A DNA stretch of 43,836 nt from positions 60,791-104,626 of the forward strand of contig CAJUNI010000002.1 in the NCBI GenBank assembly GCA_910587945.1. Direction: 5' to 3'. The notes under the pieces were generated by a model. The model was not told the DNA's origin. It made no database searches and worked only from the letters and a program-made list of their open reading frames with translations. Both the position numbers and the translations under genes were made by a program. Shown in pieces: positions 17,901 through 24,031 of this stretch. Numbering within the stretch: the first letter of the stretch is position 1; each line of letters opens with the position of its first letter. The stretch is from an uncultured Parvibacter sp. (GTDB lineage: Bacteria > Actinomycetota > Coriobacteriia > Coriobacteriales > Eggerthellaceae).

Positions 17901-17920
17901 AAGCTACTTACGCCTAGCTT
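17901..17920. promoter_or_regulatory. Candidate operator upstream of BceA-like gene
   Basis: A perfect 6-8-6 inverted repeat, AAGCTA-N8-TAGCTT, lies 66 bases upstream of the ATPase start. Its place between the DUF4190-like gene and the transporter fits a response-regulator binding site, but I could not assign a convincing promoter next to it. Confidence 0.35.
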
Positions 17921-17965
17921 ACAGTATTGTTCGTTAGCCCCGCACCCCTTGCCTGCGCGAAGGGC

Positions 17966-19159
17966 TTAGGCAGCAGGTTCGTCGTAAACCCCAAAAAGAT
18001 AATCCATCTCTAAGTCCCAAGAGTCTTGGTCAATAACCCAGGTTCCATTGAGGAAGACCATGTTGAAGGTCGCGTTATCAGAAACGGTTTCTGTGGTTTC
18101 GGTTACCGCGGCAAGGAACTCTTCACCCAAGCGAGCCCGTACCTGTTCGTCACTCATGCCCAACGTGGCACTCGTGCGGTCGAGGGTTTGGATGCGCGCG
18201 TTGTAGTTGTCGAGCACCGCGAAGACGCTGCGCATGGTGACTTTTGCCGTTACCAAACCAGTGTCCTCCGTATCTTTGGTCACGATAAGATCAATATCGC
18301 AGGTTAGATCAGAAGCCATCAGCTGCACGTACTGGGCCGGATCGATGCCGCATTCTTCCATGGTAAAGCCCAGCGCTTTTTGGAATCCTTCGCTCGCGAT
18401 TGAAGCAATAGGAGCAACGACCGACGGGTTGCCCGCCTTCAGTGCTTCAAAGCGCTGAACCACCGCATTGTAGGCAGCCATTTCGCTATCGCTATACACC
18501 TCTTCCATAGAGGCTTCATCATCTGAATTGTTGCGCTCGACAGTAACGACTTCTTCTTCCTGCGCATCGTTGAGCAGCGCCATGATGCGATCGCCATAGA
18601 GGCCCATAACCACCAGGACCGCAATGAGAAGAATGGTGGAGAAGACCGTGCCCACAATGCCGCAGATCCGACCCGCCGTCGCCTTGTTTTCCTGTCCGCG
18701 CTTCAAGCACGAAGACGCCAGAATCAATGCCACGATGCCAAAGACTAGTCCGATCGGAGGAATTACGCAGAGGGGAAGCGACAGGATGCCGAAGATCAAC
18801 GCTGCAATGGCTTTGCCCTTGGGTCCTTTGGGAACTGCCTCTTCACCAAAGGGCTCGCCGTAACCGTGCTCTTCGGGCTCTTCACTCGGTTGCTCATAGG
18901 TGCTTGATGAGTCGGCCACCGTAGCCCTTTTTGACTCATTTTCTGACTCACCTGATGAGTCGCTTACCGGAGGCGTTTTGGACTCATCCGGCGCTTCAGC
19001 TACTGCATTCTCATCCGACGTGAGGCTTTCCTCTGATGAGTCACTCACCGGAGGAGTTTCTGACTCATTTTCTGATGAGTCACTCACCGGAGGAGTTTCT
19101 GACTCATCCGTGGATTCAGTATCAGTGTCGATGGGCGATGGTGCTTGTTCGTCCGTCAT
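17966..19159 (-). CDS. DUF4190-like membrane protein with repeat-derived acidic tail
   Basis: A 397-residue protein. The frame opens at 19285, but the ATG at 19159 has AGGAAGGGA about 8 bases upstream and removes an unlikely Arg-rich start. Residues 1-105 are acidic and Ser/Thr-rich, with recurring ETPPVSDSS and one NESKRATVADS. These are read from four diverged, in-frame copies of the 31-bp palindromic repeat. Two hydrophobic pairs follow (about 118-150 and 158-190) with the KAIAALIFGILSLPL pattern of DUF4190 proteins. A C-terminal domain of about 190 residues, probably outside the membrane, shows no family I know. It lies 130 bases upstream of the Bce-like transporter on the same strand. 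A link to that system is only positional. Confidence 0.82.
   Translation of the reverse strand: MTDEQAPSPIDTDTESTDESETPPVSDSSENESETPPVSDSSEESLTSDENAVAEAPDESKTPPVSDSSGESENESKRATVADSSSTYEQPSEEPEEHGYGEPFGEEAVPKGPKGKAIAALIFGILSLPLCVIPPIGLVFGIVALILASSCLKRGQENKATAGRICGIVGTVFSTILLIAVLVVMGLYGDRIMALLNDAQEEEVVTVERNNSDDEASMEEVYSDSEMAAYNAVVQRFEALKAGNPSVVAPIASIASEGFQKALGFTMEECGIDPAQYVQLMASDLTCDIDLIVTKDTEDTGLVTAKVTMRSVFAVLDNYNARIQTLDRTSATLGMSDEQVRARLGEEFLAAVTETTETVSDNATFNMVFLNGTWVIDQDSWDLEMDYLFGVYDEPAA
18908..19106. repeat. Four diverged 31-bp repeat units inside a coding region
   Basis: Units at 18908-18938, 18956-18986, 19037-19067 and 19076-19106 keep the TGAGTC and GACTCA ends and the 31-base length. 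The first differs from the intergenic consensus at 3 of 31 positions. The others share a changed core containing ACCGGAGG. Offsets between units are 48, 81 and 39 bases, all multiples of three, so every unit is read in the same frame of the minus-strand gene. Confidence 0.9.
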
Positions 19160-19317
19160 GGTAGTCCCTTCCTGCAATGCCCCTGCAAAGGGCCAAGTCC
19201 CAGGTCGCCTCCGCCTCACGTCTCGAGCCATCACCCTTCCCACCAAACCAATCACGGGATTCGAGCTCCGGGCGTTGGGCGTCAACAGGCGCTGCTGAGC
19301 TTGCCTCTATTCTCTCT

Positions 19318-19357
19318 CAAAAACCAACGACGCCACGACCGCATGGTCATGGCGTCG
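19318..19357 (-). terminator. Intrinsic terminator of cydAB
   Basis: A 12-bp hairpin with one mismatch (19328-19357, loop ATGC on the minus strand) is followed on the minus strand by TTGGTTTTTG. It lies 25 bases past the cydB stop. Confidence 0.75.
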
Positions 19358-19381
19358 CCTTGTCATGCTTGATGGGCTATT

Positions 19382-20524
19382 TTAATGACGGAGGTCTTCA
19401 ACTTTCACGCGACCGCGGAAGGTACGGTAAATGACCACATGATAGATAAGTACCAAAGGCAGTCCAATGCCCAAAATGATGGTCATCCAAATGAGCGATA
19501 AGTCAGAAGAAGCAGCGTTGGCAATAGTAATAGCGGGACCGATGCTGTCCGGCGTTGCCATCACCAGTACGGGGAACATCGAGAAGGCCAAAAGGGCCAC
19601 CAAGAAGAGCGCCGCCGCACTTTGGGTCACAAAAGCCACCAAATCATAGGGGAAGGATTTGACCTCCACCGGCAACTTTCCCGGCGTGGGGTTCACACCC
19701 GGCACCACCGCAGGAGCCTCGGCTGCTGCCTCCTTGGCTTTTCGGTCGGCCGCAATACCGAGCTGGCCTACCACTATGGAAACTACCAAGGCAATAACAA
19801 CGATGGCCGCGGACGCCCAACGCAAGAGGCTCAAGCTGGGATCCATTTCGGGGGCAATCGCAAAGTGACCCATGACAGAAACCACCACAAACAGCAGAAG
19901 GGCAATTACCTGCAAGGGCAAGCGCAGCTTCATGGCGCGACCGCGAAGAGCCGAATCCAGCGGAGCTTTCAGGGCAAGCCAGGTAGCACCTGCCGCCAAG
20001 AACATAGCCAAACCCAACAGGCCACAGGCCAGGGTGAAGGGAGTTACCAGACCAATCAGCGGGATACCCATGTAGTCGCCGTTGGCATCCATGGGAATAC
20101 CGGCATAGATGTTGCCCACGGCCACACCCATCAACAACGCCGGCAGAAGAGAGCCTACGAAGAAGCAGCCATCCCAGAGACCACGCCATTTGGGGTCGCC
20201 GGCACGGAACTCAAAGGAGACGGCACGAACAATGAGACCAAAGAGCACCAGCATAATAGCCAGGTAAAAGCCCGAGAATGTAGTGGCATAGGCATCGGGG
20301 AACGCCGCGAACAACGCACCACCTGCCGTAAGCAACCACACTTCGTTGCCATCCCACACAGGCCCAATGCTTCGCCGGGCAATCTTCTTTTCCTCTTCGG
20401 TTTTTGCCACAAAGGGGAACAGGACACCCACCCCTAAGTCAAAGCCGTCAAGAATGAAATATCCGGCAATCAAAACGAAAATCAGGAAGAACCAGAGAAC
20501 CTCTAAGACAGACAGCGTCAACAT
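19382..20524 (-). CDS. cydB: Cytochrome bd oxidase subunit II
   Basis: A 380-residue integral membrane protein, the normal length for CydB, with about eight to nine helices. GYFILDGFDLGVG near residues 21-33 and GPVWDGNEVWLLTAGG near 53-68 are family signatures. With CydA it forms the bd quinol oxidase, which reduces oxygen to water at low oxygen tension without pumping protons. A charged insertion around residues 245-280 (rich in Ala, Pro and Lys) is a soluble loop. The ATG at 20524 lies 2 bases beyond the cydA stop, so the genes are translated together. No cydX-like small gene or cydDC is visible nearby. Confidence 0.96.
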   Translation of the reverse strand: MLTLSVLEVLWFFLIFVLIAGYFILDGFDLGVGVLFPFVAKTEEEKKIARRSIGPVWDGNEVWLLTAGGALFAAFPDAYATTFSGFYLAIMLVLFGLIVRAVSFEFRAGDPKWRGLWDGCFFVGSLLPALLMGVAVGNIYAGIPMDANGDYMGIPLIGLVTPFTLACGLLGLAMFLAAGATWLALKAPLDSALRGRAMKLRLPLQVIALLLFVVVSVMGHFAIAPEMDPSLSLLRWASAAIVVIALVVSIVVGQLGIAADRKAKEAAAEAPAVVPGVNPTPGKLPVEVKSFPYDLVAFVTQSAAALFLVALLAFSMFPVLVMATPDSIGPAITIANAASSDLSLIWMTIILGIGLPLVLIYHVVIYRTFRGRVKVEDLRH

Positions 20525-20526
20525 GG

Positions 20527-22059
20527 CTACTCACCGTCCTTCCCATTGGCAGAAGCACCTGCGGCAGCATCATCCTCCACTACCACCTGGCTCACTTCCA
20601 CGTCCCCATTGTCTTGCACGTCCGCCATCGTAGCTACAGCTACCACGTCGGTTTCGCCATCGGCGCCATCGGTAGTGCCTTCGGCTGCCATAACGGGGCC
20701 TTCCTTGATGAAGCGGCCGATAACACGCGCCCAGCCAATGAACAGCACCAGGTACACAATGAGGAACAGCGCCAAGGTTACCAACAACTCCGGAGCCGAT
20801 ACCGACATGGAGATCGCGTCATTGGTAAGCAGGCTTACACCCTCCGGACCCGAAACGGACGGATAGACCACCCAGGGCTGACGACCTACTTCTGCGGTAA
20901 TCCAGCCCGTTTGAATGGCAATAAACGGGAAGAGCGGTGAAATCAATACCAGCTTTTGGAGCCAGCGCATCTTTTGGATCTTGCCGCGATGATAGGTAAA
21001 GATAATGGCCAAAATAGCCGTAAGCATAATGAGGCCATACATAGCCACCATCAAGTGATAGCTCTGGAAGACAAAATTGACGGGCATGGCTTCGGGGTCA
21101 AGATCACCGTATTGCTCGGTTTCAGCCAGATCATTCAAGCCCGGATACTCGGTATCCCAGGTGCCGGTAGCGAGCATGGAGGTACCACCAGGAATGGCGA
21201 AGGGCGTAATAACCTCTTGGGATTCTTCGTCGACCCAGCCAAAGGCGTAAAGCGGCGGAGCTTCCGTTTCGTACTGACCTTCCATCATGGCCAGCTTCGT
21301 GGGCTGCTCTTCCCAAACCACCACGGCGGAGGCATGGGCAAAGACAATCATGATGCAGCTGGTTACGATACCCACCACAGCACCGGTCCGCATGATTTTC
21401 ATAGCGAAGTCGGTATGGCGGCCTTTCAGCAGATACCACGCAGCTACGGCCATGGCAATGAACGCACCCATGATGAGCAGGGCATCTACGGTGTGGGTAT
21501 AGCGCGCATAGATAGACGGGTTGAATGCCGCGGCCGGGAAGTCAGTGATGATGGCTTCGGTGCCCTCGGCGTTCAACGCAGCACCAGCCGGCGTTTGCAT
21601 CCAAGAGTTGGCAATCAAAATCCAGAGCGCGGACAGGCAGGAGCCAATCCACACCAACCACGCAGACACCAGATAGGCCAAACGACCCACCTTTTTGCGG
21701 CCGAACAGCAGCACGCCCAAGAAGATGGACTCCAAGAAGAAGGCGAAGAGCGCTTCGGCTGCCAGCGGCGCGCCGAAAATATCGCCCACGAAGCGGGAAT
21801 AGTTTGCCCAGTTCGTGCCAAAAGAGAATTCCATCGTGATACCCGTTGCCACACCAATGGCAAAGGTTGCGGTGAATATTTTCACCCAAAAGTGTGTCGC
21901 AGCCTCATCTCGCGGATCGCGACTGCGGTAGGCGCGCGTTGCACAAATGGCCAGAATCAAACCGAGACCAATGGACAACGGCACGAAGATGAAGTGGTAT
22001 GCCACAGTCAGCGCAAATTGAATACGCGACAGCAATGCAACGTCGGCAAAAATGTCCAT
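20527..22059 (-). CDS. cydA: Cytochrome bd oxidase subunit I
   Basis: A 510-residue membrane protein carrying the hemes. LLSRIQFALTVAYHFIFVPL contains His22, the counterpart of the E. coli high-spin heme ligand His19. The GITMEFSFGTNWANYSRFVGD and LFAFFLESIFLGVLLFG motifs are typical. VFQSYHLMVAMYG carries the likely heme b558 Met ligand. The quinol-binding loop is short, as in the non-E. coli, Gram-positive type. A charged C-terminal tail of about 55 residues (Val/Asp/Ala-rich) is an extra. GGTGGAGG immediately precedes the ATG at 22059. A candidate promoter and palindrome lie 118-173 bases upstream. In an organism with anaerobic traits this enzyme probably serves oxygen scavenging. Confidence 0.97.
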   Translation of the reverse strand: MDIFADVALLSRIQFALTVAYHFIFVPLSIGLGLILAICATRAYRSRDPRDEAATHFWVKIFTATFAIGVATGITMEFSFGTNWANYSRFVGDIFGAPLAAEALFAFFLESIFLGVLLFGRKKVGRLAYLVSAWLVWIGSCLSALWILIANSWMQTPAGAALNAEGTEAIITDFPAAAFNPSIYARYTHTVDALLIMGAFIAMAVAAWYLLKGRHTDFAMKIMRTGAVVGIVTSCIMIVFAHASAVVVWEEQPTKLAMMEGQYETEAPPLYAFGWVDEESQEVITPFAIPGGTSMLATGTWDTEYPGLNDLAETEQYGDLDPEAMPVNFVFQSYHLMVAMYGLIMLTAILAIIFTYHRGKIQKMRWLQKLVLISPLFPFIAIQTGWITAEVGRQPWVVYPSVSGPEGVSLLTNDAISMSVSAPELLVTLALFLIVYLVLFIGWARVIGRFIKEGPVMAAEGTTDGADGETDVVAVATMADVQDNGDVEVSQVVVEDDAAAGASANGKDGE

Positions 22060-22183
22060 CCTCCACCCCTTCCTGTTGCGTTACTCCAGAGAAGACCGCT
22101 CAGACGCCTGCGGCGCAACCAGATCCCCTCCGGCCAAGCGGGTTTCTCCGGAGCAACCTCATAAATGTACAGAGACGTGATTC

Positions 22184-22212
22184 AGGGTAGAGCCGTTGGA
22201 CGATTTCGTCGA
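22184..22212 (-). promoter_or_regulatory. cydA: Candidate cydAB promoter
   Basis: On the minus strand, TCGACG (22207-22212) and TACCCT (22184-22189) are 17 bases apart. The -35 is identical to that proposed for tRNA-Leu in this window. It would give a leader of about 118 bases. The -10 is a weak match. Confidence 0.4.
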
Positions 22213-22232
22213 GTAAAAATGTCAGTTTTTAC
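22213..22232. promoter_or_regulatory. Palindrome abutting the cydAB -35 (candidate operator)
   Basis: A perfect 7-6-7 palindrome GTAAAAA-N6-TTTTTAC ends exactly where the proposed -35 begins, centred near -45. That is close to where class II activators bind. It does not match the Rex or FNR consensus that I know. Confidence 0.4.
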
Positions 22233-22297
22233 CGAACTGAGAACCTCTTTTTTTGAGGAATCGGGATGGACACCTTAGATACTACAAGGCCGACCCC

Positions 22298-22612
22298 CTA
22301 TTTGTCCGGGGTTTCCTGAATGAGCTCCTGAAGCGCTTCTTCCATGGAACTGCGCGAAGCCAGCGCCAAGAGCTGGTCCTTTTCATCCCGGGATAATTGC
22401 TTGAATTTGTACTCCGCTCGCATGGCCTCATGTTTTGTTTCAAACTGGGCATAGGCCAATAGAGAAACCGGCCGATGGGCCCGAGTGTACTTTGCCCCGC
22501 GCCCTGCATTGTGAACTTCTACTCGCTTTGTCACATCAACGGTATAGCCGGTATAGAGCGATCCATCGGCACACTCAAGCACGTAAAAATAGTGGTACTG
22601 CACCTTCGCCAT
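22298..22612 (-). CDS. GIY-YIG nuclease-domain protein (UPF0213/YhbQ-like)
   Basis: A 104-residue protein made almost entirely of a GIY-YIG domain. The core HYFYVLECADGSLYTGYT (residues about 7-24) stands for the GIY...YIG strands, followed by a conserved Arg in VTKRVEVHNAG, KYTRAHRPV and a Glu in the AEYKFKQL helix. Short proteins of this type (YhbQ/YazA) have DNase-like folds of uncertain role in repair. The frame is open to 22720, but that would overlap hypD by about 100 bases. The ATG at 22612, 8 bases past the hypD stop, gives the family's usual start. The ribosome binding site is poor, so translation may depend on coupling to hypD. Confidence 0.87.
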   Translation of the reverse strand: MAKVQYHYFYVLECADGSLYTGYTVDVTKRVEVHNAGRGAKYTRAHRPVSLLAYAQFETKHEAMRAEYKFKQLSRDEKDQLLALASRSSMEEALQELIQETPDK

Positions 22613-22620
22613 GGAATCAG

Positions 22621-23712
22621 TTAGTAGTAGCGATAGTAGGCGGCACAGCTGCCTTCGCCCGACACCATGCAAGGCCCCACCGGATTCTCCGGCGTACAAA
22701 CTTTGCGGAACAAGGGGCATTCCGAAGGCGCCATGATACCGCGCAGGACGTCACCACAGCGGCACCCCTTGGGCTCAATCGTCGGCTCCACCTCAGGGTC
22801 AAAGCGCTTCATGGCGTCGAAGTCCGCGTATTCTTCACGAATGCGATAGCCCGACCCGGGAATTTCTCCCAAGCCCCGCCAGGTAGCGGCACAGGTTTCA
22901 AATACCTCATCAATGGCTGCCATGGCCACGGGATTGCCCTCGGGCATAACGCCGCGTGCATAGGCAATTTCAATATCCGCCCGTCCTTCATGGAGCTGGC
23001 GCATGAGCATAGCAATACCTTGGAGAACATCCACTGGCTCGAAACCGGTAATCACACCGGGAATGCCGTATTTTTCTGCCAAGAAGCGATAGGGCTCAAC
23101 GCCGATGATAGTGCTTACATGACCAGGCAAAATGAGAGCGTTTACCTCAAGGGCCGGATCATTAATGATGACCTCCAACGCGCCCGGCATATTCTTGTGC
23201 GCTCCATAGACGCTGAAATTGGTCAGCCCCAACGCCCGGGCGCGCTTGATAGCCATAGCCACGAGGGGCGTTGTGGTTTCAAATCCCACTCCCACGAACA
23301 CCACTTCGCGCTCAGGGTTTTCTTGCGCAATAGCAAGGGCGTCCAAGGGCGAATAAACAATGCGCACATCAGCCCCGGCCGCTTGTTCCGCCAACAGGCT
23401 AGAGGTAGAGCCGGGTACTCGGGTCATGTCGCCAAAGGTTGTGATGATAACACCGGGGATGCGCGCCAAAGCAATCACTTTATCAATGTCGTGATTGGAG
23501 GTAACACACACCGGGCACCCCGGGCCCGACGCCAAGCGAATGCCCTCGGGCATCAAATCCCGGATACCATTGCGGGCAATGGCGACCGTGTGGGTACCAC
23601 AAACTTCCATGAGGGTGGCCTGTTCCGGCGCCCAGGCCTCGATGGATTCCACCAGACCCCGCGCCAAGACAGGATCTTTGAAAGCCTTTAACTCCGACTG
23701 CAAATTGCCCAT
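22621..23712 (-). CDS. hypD: Hydrogenase maturation protein HypD
   Basis: A 363-residue [4Fe-4S] protein that, with HypC and HypE, assembles the Fe(CN)2CO unit of [NiFe]-hydrogenases. Family landmarks are LMEVCGTHT near residue 36, GPGCPVCVTSNHDID near residues 83-98, VGFETTTP near 150, and the Cys-rich C-terminus with CRCGDVLRGI, APSECPLF and VGPCMVSGEGSCAAY. Length matches the family (about 370). The ATG at 23712 lies 4 bases past the hypC stop, with GAGGA inside the end of hypC. The hydrogenase structural genes and hypA, hypB and hypE are not in this window. Confidence 0.97.
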   Translation of the reverse strand: MGNLQSELKAFKDPVLARGLVESIEAWAPEQATLMEVCGTHTVAIARNGIRDLMPEGIRLASGPGCPVCVTSNHDIDKVIALARIPGVIITTFGDMTRVPGSTSSLLAEQAAGADVRIVYSPLDALAIAQENPEREVVFVGVGFETTTPLVAMAIKRARALGLTNFSVYGAHKNMPGALEVIINDPALEVNALILPGHVSTIIGVEPYRFLAEKYGIPGVITGFEPVDVLQGIAMLMRQLHEGRADIEIAYARGVMPEGNPVAMAAIDEVFETCAATWRGLGEIPGSGYRIREEYADFDAMKRFDPEVEPTIEPKGCRCGDVLRGIMAPSECPLFRKVCTPENPVGPCMVSGEGSCAAYYRYY

Positions 23713-23716
23713 GGGC

Positions 23717-24007
23717 CTAATCCTCGGCCAGTGCCGCTAAGGCAGACAGCGGGGAAGCAGTAGGTTCGGGGGCTCCCAGCTCTTCACCGGCCAATTCGGG
23801 GAATTGCTTAATGAGATCAATGGTCTCTTGGGCGAACTGTTCGTCCACCACTTCAATGGCGAAACCAGCATGAACCAAGACATAGTCATCCACGGCAGCT
23901 TGGGGCGTTAAGTCCACCGAAATAGAACGGGTGACACCCAAAATATCTACCGTAGCCAGGCCTTCACCTTCAAGCTCGACGATGCGAGCGGGAATTGCTA
24001 AACACAT
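23717..24007 (-). CDS. hypC: Hydrogenase assembly chaperone HypC
   Basis: A small 96-residue chaperone that carries the iron-ligand complex to the hydrogenase large subunit. MCLAIPARIVELEG at the N-terminus supplies the essential Cys2, and VDDYVLVHAGFAIEVVDE is the second family block. The C-terminal 20 residues (Pro/Ala/Ser) go beyond the core of about 75 residues. The Shine-Dalgarno AAAGGAG is folded into a GGAGC-TTT-GCTCC hairpin that ends directly at the start codon. Translation may therefore depend on ribosomes finishing hypF 24 bases upstream. Confidence 0.96.
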   Translation of the reverse strand: MCLAIPARIVELEGEGLATVDILGVTRSISVDLTPQAAVDDYVLVHAGFAIEVVDEQFAQETIDLIKQFPELAGEELGAPEPTASPLSALAALAED

Positions 24008-24023
24008 GGAGCAAAGCTCCTTT
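24008..24023 (-). promoter_or_regulatory. Hairpin sequestering the hypC ribosome binding site
   Basis: On the minus strand AAAGGAGCTTTGCTCC immediately precedes the hypC ATG. GGAGC pairs with GCTCC across a 3-base loop, burying half of the Shine-Dalgarno sequence. Confidence 0.45.
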
Positions 24024-24031
24024 CTAGAACT

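Noticed and set aside
20956..22164. 402-residue plus-strand open frame over cydA
   Set aside because: It is antisense to a well-supported gene, rich in His/Arg/Gln, and has no ribosome site or family motif. It is a codon-bias shadow.
22613..22720. Upstream extension of the GIY-YIG gene
   Set aside because: It would overlap hypD by 100 bases and adds residues not seen in the family.
22435..23691. 418-residue plus-strand open frame over hypD
   Set aside because: Antisense to hypD and of shadow-like composition. The minus strand carries all the conserved motifs.
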